Assembly: GCA_023428365.1 (NCBI GenBank)
Contig: JAEYYQ010000289.1
Span: forward strand, 1-8,081
Length of the DNA stretch: 8,081 nt
Source of the DNA: Pseudomonadota bacterium
Lineage (GTDB): Bacteria; Pseudomonadota; Alphaproteobacteria; Rhizobiales; Hyphomicrobiaceae
Direction: 5' to 3'
Part shown: positions 1 through 5,591 of the stretch, in pieces
Position numbering within the stretch: the stretch's first letter is position 1
How the letters are laid out: each line of letters starts with the position of its first letter
The notes under the pieces: generated by a model
Told to the model about the DNA's origin: nothing
The model's database searches: none
Seen by the model: only the letters and a program-made list of their open reading frames with translations
Translations under genes and position numbers: made by a program

Positions 1-169
1 CATCGGGGAACGCCGTCCCCGTCTTGAGATAATGCTCGGCGCCCGCCGGATACTCGACGAACGACAGCGCATTCGAGACTGAGCTTGCTTTGAGAACGTC
101 GAGTGCGGACTGACAAACCTCCGGGCCAATACCATCCCCGTGGACAACCGCGATCTCGTAGGTTTTCAT
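1..169 (-). CDS. Isocitrate/isopropylmalate-family dehydrogenase, N-terminal part (cut by window edge)
   Basis: Only the first 56 residues are in the window; the rest lies beyond position 1. The protein begins MKTYEIAVVHGDGIGPEV, the N-terminal strand and glycine-rich turn of the beta-decarboxylating dehydrogenase family (isopropylmalate, isocitrate, tartrate dehydrogenases). The later segment GAEHYLKTGTAFPD (residues 43-56) is also typical of this family. These enzymes oxidise a 2-hydroxy acid with NAD(P) and a divalent metal and usually decarboxylate the product. The substrate cannot be read from this fragment. Two ATG codons lie in tandem (172-170 and 169-167). The second is chosen because GAGGA ends three bases before it but directly abuts the first. 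The gene lies 123 bp downstream of a GntR regulator on the same strand and has its own promoter candidate, so a regulated catabolic role is more likely than leucine synthesis. That last point is inference. Confidence 0.85.
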   Translation of the reverse strand, partial: MKTYEIAVVHGDGIGPEVCQSALDVLKASSVSNALSFVEYPAGAEHYLKTGTAFPD

Positions 170-235
170 CATTCCTCGCCCGGCGCTTCTTTCAATTTTT
201 GATGTCGGCGGAGACAACTCCACACACTCGGCATT

Positions 236-264
236 ACCATAAGAGTCCAAATTACATATATCAA
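236..264 (-). promoter_or_regulatory. Sigma70-like promoter for the dehydrogenase gene
   Basis: On the minus strand, TTGATA (264-259) and TATGGT (241-236) are separated by exactly 17 bp. This predicts a transcript start near 229 and a leader of about 60 nt before the ATG at 169. The surrounding gap (170-292) is far richer in A/T than the flanking genes. A 10-bp palindrome, AAATATATTT (266-275), sits just upstream of the -35 box and is a candidate regulator site. No standard FadR-family operator is evident. The call rests on consensus and spacing only. Confidence 0.5.
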
Positions 265-292
265 TAAATATATTTGAGAGCACACAAGAGAT

Positions 293-955
293 CTAAAGGC
301 TGACAAGATTGAACCGCTCGACGATGCCGACCAGCGCGTCCTCGCCGCGCTGACGCTGCTCGAAATGCAAGTCCGCGGCGTCGCGAACATTTCCTTTCAG
401 GATCGCCTTGACGAGCACCGTATGGTTCGCCGTCGAGCGCGCGCGATATTTATCATCCTGCAGACGCACGGCGACCATGTGAGCCCGTTTTGCGAGGTCA
501 CGCAGATGACAGCCAACGGTGTATAATTTGCTATTTCCCGACAAGCGCATCAGCTCGCGATGGAAGAGTTCATCGGCCTCCCCCCACTGATCGATCTGGC
601 TCGCCGATAGCAGCCGGTTCATATCGGCTGTGGCCTCGAACAAGCTGCGCAAGTCCTCACGTGAGGGCCGCTTCTTTGCCAGCAGCCCAACGGCCACGAC
701 CTCCATTCCGGAGATAACCTGGTATATCTCCCGCATGTCACCAGCCGACAACGGCAGCACCCGAATGCCCTTGCCGCGCCCGATCTCGACATAACCTTCC
801 GACTGCAGTCGCAGCAGTGCCTCGCGAACAGGCGTGCGGCTCATATTCAGGCGCTTTGCGGCCTCCGCCTCGTCGATCAGTGCACCTGGCGCAACTTCCG
901 CATTTTGAACCCAGGATTTGATCGCGTCGTAGGCTGCATCCGATGCGCGTGCCAT
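293..955 (-). CDS. GntR-family transcriptional regulator, FCD (FadR-like) subgroup
   Basis: A 220-residue protein, the normal length for FCD-type GntR regulators. Residues 1-67 form the winged helix-turn-helix. The recognition-helix segment, around residues 37-52, contains the family signature SRTPVREALLRLQ, followed by the wing EGYVEIGRGKGIRV. Residues from about 72 to 215 are the all-helical FCD effector domain. Asp128 and His132 (D-x3-H), His178 and His197 fit the usual metal-binding set that holds a carboxylate ligand. The reading frame stays open upstream to 1186, but the extra part shows no family similarity. Tandem ATGs lie at 958 and 955; GGAG is five bases before the second and only two before the first, so 955 is preferred. 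It probably controls the dehydrogenase gene just downstream on the same strand, and perhaps itself, in response to an organic acid. The ligand is unknown. Confidence 0.92.
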   Translation of the reverse strand: MARASDAAYDAIKSWVQNAEVAPGALIDEAEAAKRLNMSRTPVREALLRLQSEGYVEIGRGKGIRVLPLSAGDMREIYQVISGMEVVAVGLLAKKRPSREDLRSLFEATADMNRLLSASQIDQWGEADELFHRELMRLSGNSKLYTVGCHLRDLAKRAHMVAVRLQDDKYRARSTANHTVLVKAILKGNVRDAADLHFEQRQRGEDALVGIVERFNLVSL

Positions 956-1300
956 CATTGCTCCGTCCGCAGTGTTTCGGCTGAACTTCACCCTGTTCGT
1001 ACCGGGAAGCAACCAGACTTCGCGACTGATGCTTTGATGGAGTCGTATGCTGAACACCGCGGGCCGGGAAGATGCGGCATGCATAGCAGCTCCGGAAGCC
1101 GTCCCTGGACATCTGCGCGGCTGACAACTGTGTAGGGTTCTGGCACGATGATGCCAAATTGTCGCAGCGCACCGGAGGCGACGCAACCTAGCGGCTCGGA
1201 TTGACGGCTCGACACTGGCCTAATCCTTGCCCCTTCCCCTGGCCGATCGCCGCCCGCTTGAAATGATTACGTCAAACAGTCTCGGACACGCTGCTATTTC
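956..1300. other. Gene-free stretch upstream of the GntR gene
   Basis: No ORF here has a plausible start with a ribosome site or a recognisable product on either strand. The part nearest 955 should hold the GntR gene promoter, but I could not find a convincing -35/-10 pair. One 16-bp inverted repeat, TGGCA-6-TGCCA (1141-1156), is the only operator-like motif I noticed, and it could be chance. I see no repeats or mobile-element ends. Confidence 0.4.
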
Positions 1301-1329
1301 TTGCAGACGGCGAGGGTCGTCGCTATAAG
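1301..1329 (+). promoter_or_regulatory. Promoter of the tRNA-Pro gene
   Basis: TTGCAG (1301-1306) and TATAAG (1324-1329) are separated by 17 bp. The predicted transcript start is near 1336, about 50 nt before the mature tRNA. The pair is the best sigma70-like match in the window and sits where a tRNA promoter is expected. Confidence 0.65.
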
Positions 1330-1336
1330 GCGGGGT

Positions 1337-1376
1337 CTCCGGGGCACGTCCCTGGAGTCGACGGGCACATCCCGTC
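1337..1376 (+). other. Two tandem hairpins in the tRNA-Pro 5' leader
   Basis: Hairpin 1 has an 8-bp stem with one G-U pair (1337-1344 with 1350-1357) and the loop CACGT. Hairpin 2 has a perfect 6-bp stem (1360-1365 with 1371-1376) and the loop CACAT. Both are built around the shared core GGGCAC(G/A)TCCC. They lie between the predicted transcript start and the mature tRNA 5' end at 1387, so they would be part of the pre-tRNA leader removed by RNase P. No function is known to me. Confidence 0.5.
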
Positions 1377-1386
1377 TACGGTCGGG

Positions 1387-1463
1387 CGGAGCGTAGCGCA
1401 GCCTGGTAGCGCACTTGCTTCGGGAGCAAGGGGTCGGGAGTTCGAATCTCCCCGCTCCGACCA
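1387..1463 (+). tRNA. tRNA-Pro, anticodon CGG
   Basis: A complete 77-nt cloverleaf. The acceptor stem is CGGAGCG (1387-1393) with CGCTCCG (1453-1459). The D-arm contains AGCCTGGTA. The anticodon stem CTTGC/GCAAG encloses the loop TTCGGGA, which gives anticodon CGG and reads the proline codon CCG. The T-arm contains GTTCGAATC. The discriminator base is A1460 and CCA is encoded at 1461-1463. CCG is a frequent codon in GC-rich genomes. No duplicated tRNA 3' end or integrase was seen, so there is no sign that this tRNA serves as an attachment site inside the window. Confidence 0.98.
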
Positions 1464-1509
1464 ACACTTAAGCCTTACAAGAGAACTCCGCGAACCGATT
1501 GGTGCTCTG

Positions 1510-1525
1510 CGGACGCACGCGTCCG
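1510..1525 (+). other. Perfect GC-rich inverted repeat between tRNA-Pro and the nitronate monooxygenase gene
   Basis: CGGACGC-AC-GCGTCCG is a perfect 7-bp inverted repeat in the 91-bp gap. In RNA it would more realistically fold as a 5-bp stem with a 6-nt loop. It is not followed by a T-run, so it is a poor intrinsic terminator. It could mark the 3' end of the tRNA transcript or sit in the leader of the next gene. No separate promoter was recognised for that gene, so read-through from the tRNA promoter is possible. Confidence 0.35.
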
Positions 1526-1554
1526 GCCGCAGCGCTCGAAATAAGAGGTGTCTC

Positions 1555-2625
1555 ATGTGGCCCGACCGCAGACTGCTTGTGTTGTTCCAGATTGAGCACC
1601 CGATCCTGTTGGCACCGATGGCGGGCCCGAGCACGACTGAGCTGGCCGTCGCGGTTGCGGAAGCCGGAGGTCTTGGGTCCTTCGCATGTGCGACGTCAAG
1701 CGCTGCCCAGATCCGCGCGGCGCTCGGCGTCATTCGCCAGCGCACTTCAAAGCCCATCAATCTGAACTTCTTCACACACACGATGCCGACGCCCGACGTC
1801 GATCGCGAGGTGCGCTGGCGTGCGCGGCTGCAGCCCTACTACACGGAGTTCGGCCTCGATCCCGACGACGTGCCAAGCAGCAGCCGCGCGCCGTTCGACG
1901 ACGAGTCGTGCACCATCGTGGAGGAGTTCAAGCCGGAGGTGGTGAGCTTTCATTTCGGCCTGCCGGAGGATCGGCTGCTGCAACGGGTGAAGTCGACGAA
2001 CTGCAAAGTGATCGCCTCGGCGACGACCGTGCGCGAGGCCAAATGGCTCGCGGAACGTGGCTGCGACGCGATCATCGCGCAAGGAAACGAGGCGGGCGGA
2101 CATCGCGGTATGTTCCTGACTGAGGACGTCGCGACCCAGGCTGGCACGTTCGCGCTGGTCCCGCAGGTGGTCGATGCCGTCTCGGTTCCGGTCATTGCCG
2201 CTGGCGGCATCACCGACGCGCGCGGCATCGCGGCGGCCTTCGCGCTCGGCGCCAGCGGCGCGCAGGTCGGCAGCGCCTATCTGTTCTGCCCCGAGGCACA
2301 GGTCTCACCGTTGCACCGGAAAGCATTGAAGTCCGCCACCGACGACAGCACGGCTTTGACCAACCTCTTCACGGGACGACCGGCGCGCGGAATCATCAAC
2401 CGCGTGATGCGGGAGGTCGGGCCAATCTCGGGAGAGACACCCGCATTCCCATTGGCCGGCGGGGCGCTTGCCCCCCTGAAGGCGGCCGCCGAAGCTCAGG
2501 GATCGAGCGACTTCTCATCCTTGTGGTCCGGACAGGCAGCCTCGCTCGGCCGGGAAATGCCGGCGGGCGAGCTGACGCAGCGGCTTGCCGAGGAGGCGCT
2601 AGCCAGGCTGAAAAGTCTGGCTTAA
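1555..2625 (+). CDS. Nitronate monooxygenase (2-nitropropane dioxygenase family, class I)
   Basis: A 356-residue FMN-dependent TIM-barrel enzyme that oxidises alkyl nitronates, such as propionate 3-nitronate, to aldehyde or keto acids plus nitrite or nitrate. The N-terminus has the FMN-site strand IEHPILLAPMAG (13-24). The class I signature QGNEAGGHRG spans 176-185, with His183 in the place of the catalytic histidine. IAAGGI (214-219) and GSAYL (239-243) form the FMN phosphate region. FTGRPARGI (272-280) and SSLWSGQ (321-327) are late family motifs. Length is normal. ATG 1555 is supported by AGAGG six bases upstream and by the typical family start MWPDRRLL. It lies 91 bp after tRNA-Pro and 175 bp before the GMC gene on the same strand. 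A detoxifying housekeeping role is likely. Some relatives are enoyl reductases, but the EAGGHRG motif favours nitronate monooxygenase. Confidence 0.92.
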   Translation: MWPDRRLLVLFQIEHPILLAPMAGPSTTELAVAVAEAGGLGSFACATSSAAQIRAALGVIRQRTSKPINLNFFTHTMPTPDVDREVRWRARLQPYYTEFGLDPDDVPSSSRAPFDDESCTIVEEFKPEVVSFHFGLPEDRLLQRVKSTNCKVIASATTVREAKWLAERGCDAIIAQGNEAGGHRGMFLTEDVATQAGTFALVPQVVDAVSVPVIAAGGITDARGIAAAFALGASGAQVGSAYLFCPEAQVSPLHRKALKSATDDSTALTNLFTGRPARGIINRVMREVGPISGETPAFPLAGGALAPLKAAAEAQGSSDFSSLWSGQAASLGREMPAGELTQRLAEEALARLKSLA

Positions 2626-2654
2626 CAGCCTGCCAACCACGTTGAGAGATCATC

Positions 2655-2770
2655 CGCATTCCTAAATGCGTGACTGTTGGGAGTGGACGCCCGGCAACAC
2701 GGCGTTAGGCAAACTCACCCACCTCGGTGGGAATCCGCTTCTCCGTGAACTACTCGTTGCAACGGCGAGT
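2655..2770 (+). other. Hairpin-rich gap between nitronate monooxygenase and GMC genes
   Basis: Four short inverted repeats occur in this gap: CGCATT-4-AATGCG (2655-2670), ACGCC-9-GGCGT (2687-2705), CCCACC-2-GGTGGG (2718-2731) and ACTCG-9-CGAGT (2752-2770). None is followed by a T-run, so none is a standard intrinsic terminator. The first begins 30 nt after the nitronate monooxygenase stop and may stabilise or end its mRNA. No clear promoter for the GMC gene was found. Such short stems are common by chance in GC-rich DNA. Confidence 0.3.
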
Positions 2771-2800
2771 TAGGTCTTTCCGAGGCGGATCAAACGGTTC

Positions 2801-4519
2801 ATGGTCCTTGCATATAAGACAGTCAGCGACGCGGCGCCTGTTTACGATGCGGTCGTCATCGGCTCGGGCTACGGCGGTGGCGTGTCGGCGTCTCGTCTGG
2901 CGCGCATGGGACTGCGCGTGGCGGTTCTCGAACAAGGGCGGCTGTGGCGGCCGGGTGATTTTCCGACCACCAACAAAGCGCGGCGCAAGACAACACGGTT
3001 AACGGGTCGCGCTCCGAAGCTGGGCGATCCCACAGGTCTCTATTACCTCTCCGTCGGGAAGGGATTGACGGTGTTCGGGGCATCCGGTCTCGGCGGCGGA
3101 TCGCTGATCAATGCCGGCGTCGTACTGCGACCCAACCCTGACAGGTTGCGCAAGGCTGGTTGGCCGGTCTCCGTGATCGACGACGGTCTCCTGCAGGAGG
3201 GACTGTCGCGGGCAGAGACAATGCTCGGCGTCGGCCCGGCACCTGATCCGGACCGCTTCGCCAAATTTCCCGGCATGCGAAAGCTGGCAGAAGCGAAGGG
3301 GTGCTCGGTACAGGCCCCGCCGATGACGATCTCTCATCGTCCCGGGTTGAACGTTTCAGGTGTCATGCAGTACGGCTGCCGCTATTGCGGCGACTGCTGG
3401 TCGGGTTGCAACGTCGGCGCCAAAAACACCGTTGGGATCACGTATATCGCCGATGCGGTCGATCATGGCGCCTCGGTATTCTGCGAGAGCCGCGCTGAAT
3501 CGATCTCCAAGACCGAAAACGGATGGGAGGTCATGGCGCGGGATCTGTCCCGTGCAAACGAAACCCGGCGCATCGAGGCGGGCATTGTCGTACTCGCCGC
3601 TGGCACGATGGGGACAAACGAGTTGCTCATGCGCGCGCAGCAGCGCGGCCTCAAGCTCTCGGACAAACTGGGCGAGAAATTTTCCGCGAACGGTGATGAC
3701 CTCGTCATCGCAAGCAATCTCGACACCCCAGTCAATGCCATCGCGACGGGCTTTCCGTCTCAGGCGCCACGCGGCAGCGCACTGGTCGGCCCGCACAGCA
3801 TGGCACTGATCGATCTTGGCGATGAGGATGGCCCGGTCTGGGTTCACGACGGCACCATGCTCAGCATGATGGCTGCACTCGCGCCGCTGAACGACTTTCT
3901 GCAATTGAACTTTCGCAGCGCTTTCCGGCTGATCAAACAAGGGATCTACGGCGAGGACATGAGCCGGACGCAGTTGCTCTACGTCGTTGCCCACGATGAT
4001 GCGAGCGGCCGCCTGCGGTTGCAAAACGATCATGTCATGGTGGACTGGCCCGGCTACAGCAACGCTCCTGAGCGTGTGCGCGCGGAGCAGAAGGTCAAGG
4101 CCATGATCGAAAGCGCGGGCGGTGAATTCAACGAGAATCCGTTTGCCATGAAGGCATTCGGCGGCAATCGGATCATTGCCCACCCGCTTGGGGGATGCGC
4201 AATGGGGGAAACGTCGAACGACGGCGTTGTCGCCCACGGCGGACGGGTGTTCGATCCGTCCAAGGGACCAACGGGCCTCCACGATGGGCTGTATGTGTGT
4301 GACGGGGCAGCAATCCCTTCGGCAATCGGCGTCAGCCCGCTCCTGACGATTACAGCCCTTGCGGAACGCGCGATGATTTTGGCGGGGAGGCAGCTTCAAA
4401 GAAGGCTTGATATCGGCGCAACACCCCCTCGCCCTATGCGGGATGCGGCGATGGAGTTTGCAGTCTCGGGCGAACAAATACCCACGCCGAGATTGACTGT
4501 GGCTAGCGCGAAAACCTGA
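2801..4519 (+). CDS. GMC-family FAD oxidoreductase, cholesterol-oxidase-like, with a CxxCxxCxxxC insert
   Basis: A 572-residue flavoprotein. The FAD dinucleotide fold starts at residue 16, with GSGYGG at 21-26 and the ribose-binding Glu44 in VLEQGR. GASGLGGGSLINAG (93-106) is the second FAD motif of the GMC fold. The C-terminal motif HPLGGC (461-466) followed by GLYVCDGAAIPSAIG and SPLLTITALAER matches cholesterol oxidases, which oxidise sterol or other alcohol groups using FAD. His461 aligns with the catalytic His. The usual Asn of GVNP is Ser512 here. Cys193, 196, 199 and 203 (CRYCGDCWSGC, then AKNT) form a ferredoxin-spaced cluster that I also recall in mycobacterial ChoD-like proteins. 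No signal peptide or membrane segment is seen. ATG 2801 is the only start between the in-frame stop at 2771 and the FAD motif, although its ribosome site is weak (GAGG 15 nt upstream). The substrate is unknown. The 3' end overlaps tonB by 17 bp tail to tail. Confidence 0.88.
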   Translation: MVLAYKTVSDAAPVYDAVVIGSGYGGGVSASRLARMGLRVAVLEQGRLWRPGDFPTTNKARRKTTRLTGRAPKLGDPTGLYYLSVGKGLTVFGASGLGGGSLINAGVVLRPNPDRLRKAGWPVSVIDDGLLQEGLSRAETMLGVGPAPDPDRFAKFPGMRKLAEAKGCSVQAPPMTISHRPGLNVSGVMQYGCRYCGDCWSGCNVGAKNTVGITYIADAVDHGASVFCESRAESISKTENGWEVMARDLSRANETRRIEAGIVVLAAGTMGTNELLMRAQQRGLKLSDKLGEKFSANGDDLVIASNLDTPVNAIATGFPSQAPRGSALVGPHSMALIDLGDEDGPVWVHDGTMLSMMAALAPLNDFLQLNFRSAFRLIKQGIYGEDMSRTQLLYVVAHDDASGRLRLQNDHVMVDWPGYSNAPERVRAEQKVKAMIESAGGEFNENPFAMKAFGGNRIIAHPLGGCAMGETSNDGVVAHGGRVFDPSKGPTGLHDGLYVCDGAAIPSAIGVSPLLTITALAERAMILAGRQLQRRLDIGATPPRPMRDAAMEFAVSGEQIPTPRLTVASAKT

Positions 4520-5390
4520 CAGGCACCGTCAGCACAACAGATCCACCGCCGATATTCGCAGGTGGGGCCGGCAACGGGCTGGCGCGGCGCGCGAGAGCCA
4601 CCGCTTCCTGATCGAGGATCGAGCTGCCCGACGAGCGGATCAGACGTGCCGACAGAACGCGGCCTGACCGATCGATCGTGAAAGCTACGGAAGATGTCCC
4701 ACCACCACTACCAGGATAGCGCTTGTGACGGTTGAGATGCGCCATTACGGAACCACGCCACGTCGAAATCGACATCGTGGCGCCTACTCCCGCTGTCGGA
4801 GCTGCATTGGTGTTCGCGCGTTTCGCCTCTACCGGCTTTGGCGCTGACGCAGACTTTGCGACCGAACTCTGTTTCGGCTTCGGCTTTTTCTTGAGTTCAG
4901 GCTTTTTCTCTTCCTCCTCCGGCTTCTTCTCAATGACCTCCGGCGGCGGAGGTGGGGACGGTGCATCTAGGACAGCCTCGGCGGCAGCAATCTGCGGAAG
5001 CTCCGGCGTTTCCGTCTCGACGTCCCGTTCAACAGGTTCCGGAGGCGGATCAGGTAGCGGTTCACTTTTCGCGACTTCGACCTCAGGCTGGGGCGGCTCC
5101 TCTTCGACCGGCTCCTCCTTGGCGTCGTTCGGCGTGCTCTGATCCGACATCTCTTGCTGAATGCCGACGGCGACTTCCTGCGGCGGCGTCTCGGGCGCAA
5201 CGGGCAACGGCGCCAGTTCGATCATAACCGCAGCAGGCGGTTCGCCGGCCTTTTCCTCGGGCTCAGGCCAATACGCAATCGCAAGCGCAACGCCGCCATG
5301 AGCGAGCACGACGAACACCGCCGCCAGCCCCCAACGCAAAAGCAGCTGGCGCAGCGTTTCGACATCGCCAGTGGTTCCGCCTGGCGTCAT
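4503..5390 (-). CDS. tonB: Energy transducer TonB
   Basis: A 295-residue protein that links the inner-membrane proton gradient to outer-membrane receptors for iron chelates or heme. Residues 18-40 form one membrane anchor, including His31 in VVLAHGGVAL. This matches the conserved transmembrane His of TonB (His20 in E. coli), which works with ExbB and ExbD. Residues 42 to about 205 are a long periplasmic linker rich in Pro, Glu and Lys, including PSPPPPPEV and KKPELKKKPKPK. Residues 208-295 are the TonB C-terminal domain, with RYP at 224-226, VAFTIDRSGRV at 235-245 and SSGSSILDQEAV at 253-264. ATG 5390 has AGAGG four bases upstream, and no other start lies in frame before the upstream stop. 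No exbB, exbD or receptor gene is in the window. Heme oxygenase lies 201 bp upstream on the same strand, which points to heme or iron acquisition. Confidence 0.93.
   Translation of the reverse strand: MTPGGTTGDVETLRQLLLRWGLAAVFVVLAHGGVALAIAYWPEPEEKAGEPPAAVMIELAPLPVAPETPPQEVAVGIQQEMSDQSTPNDAKEEPVEEEPPQPEVEVAKSEPLPDPPPEPVERDVETETPELPQIAAAEAVLDAPSPPPPPEVIEKKPEEEEKKPELKKKPKPKQSSVAKSASAPKPVEAKRANTNAAPTAGVGATMSISTWRGSVMAHLNRHKRYPGSGGGTSSVAFTIDRSGRVLSARLIRSSGSSILDQEAVALARRASPLPAPPANIGGGSVVLTVPVRFSR
4516..4532 (-). terminator. Possible weak terminator at the tonB 3' end
   Basis: CTGAC-7-GTCAG forms a 5-bp hairpin. On the minus strand it is followed directly by GTTTT, which gives it a terminator-like look. 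It lies within the last codons of tonB (stop at 4505-4503) and also covers the GMC stop codon. The stem is short, so the call is tentative. On the plus strand no T-run follows. Confidence 0.2.
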
Positions 5391-5428
5391 GACACCTCTG
5401 GATTTATTGAAGTGAGCAAGCCCAGCAT
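5387..5428 (-). CDS. Possible 13-residue upstream ORF coupled to tonB
   Basis: An ATG at 5428-5426 opens a frame reading MLGLLTSINPEVS. Its TGA stop (5389-5387) overlaps the tonB start as ATGA. GGAG (5441-5438) lies nine bases upstream of this ATG. The arrangement fits translational coupling of a leader peptide to tonB. The peptide resembles nothing I know and is too short for a coding test. A GTG in the same frame at 5443-5441 would give 18 residues but has no good ribosome site. Chance occurrence is possible. Confidence 0.3.
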   Translation of the reverse strand: MLGLLTSINPEVS

Positions 5429-5457
5429 CCCCCTGATCTCCACATGCTCACATCAGG
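5412..5457 (-). promoter_or_regulatory. Two crossing inverted repeats in the tonB leader
   Basis: In mRNA order the leader reads CCTGAT, GTGAGCA, a 7-nt spacer, ATCAGG, a 13-nt spacer, then TGCTCAC. CCTGAT (5457-5452) pairs with ATCAGG (5437-5432). GTGAGCA (5451-5445) pairs with TGCTCAC (5418-5412). The pairs cross, so they would be either alternative hairpins or a pseudoknot. The ribosome site of the small upstream ORF lies in the loop of the first stem, and the second stem's 3' strand lies within that ORF. Regulation of tonB by leader structure is inferred. Confidence 0.35.
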
Positions 5458-5542
5458 TTTGAGATGGTGCGCGCACGTACGACGGCGCGTTGCGCACGCT
5501 GGCTGGCTACTGATCCGGCACTGAGAGCCCCGATCTTGGCTG

Positions 5543-5576
5543 GCTGCGCGACTCGTGCCCCGTAGGGCAGCGCGGC
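5543..5576 (-). other. Hairpin after the heme oxygenase stop codon, beside a 9-bp direct repeat
   Basis: The core TGCCC-CGTA-GGGCA (5556-5569) is a perfect 5-bp stem, with an outer CGCG/CGCG pairing (5547-5550 with 5571-5574). It starts 16 nt after the heme oxygenase stop. There is no T-run, so it may be a mRNA-stabilising element more than a terminator. TGGCTGGCT occurs twice nearby (5500-5508 and 5537-5545). No convincing promoter was found between this hairpin and tonB. Confidence 0.35.
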
Positions 5577-5591
5577 TGGTAAAAGCCGACG

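Noticed and set aside
956..1186. N-terminal extension of the GntR reading frame by 77 codons
   Set aside because: The added residues have no family similarity and would make the protein far longer than FCD regulators. The ATG pair at 958/955 has a ribosome site.
1387..1463. tRNA-Pro as an integration site for a genomic island
   Set aside because: No integrase and no repeated copy of the tRNA 3' end is visible in the window.
1510..1525. Intrinsic terminator for the tRNA
   Set aside because: The inverted repeat is strong but no T-run follows, so it is listed only as an inverted repeat.
1323..1781. 152-codon minus-strand ORF across tRNA-Pro
   Set aside because: It contains the phrase RGDSNSRPLAPEA, a well-known false translation of a tRNA gene read antisense, and it overlaps the nitronate monooxygenase gene.
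3356..4477. 373-codon ORF antisense to the GMC gene
   Set aside because: Long antisense frames arise from GC-rich codon bias. The translation has no domain, no supported start, and lies wholly inside a well-supported gene.
4732..5142. 136-codon plus-strand ORF rich in Ser and Gly opposite tonB
   Set aside because: Its composition is the mirror of the Pro/Glu/Lys linker codons of TonB.
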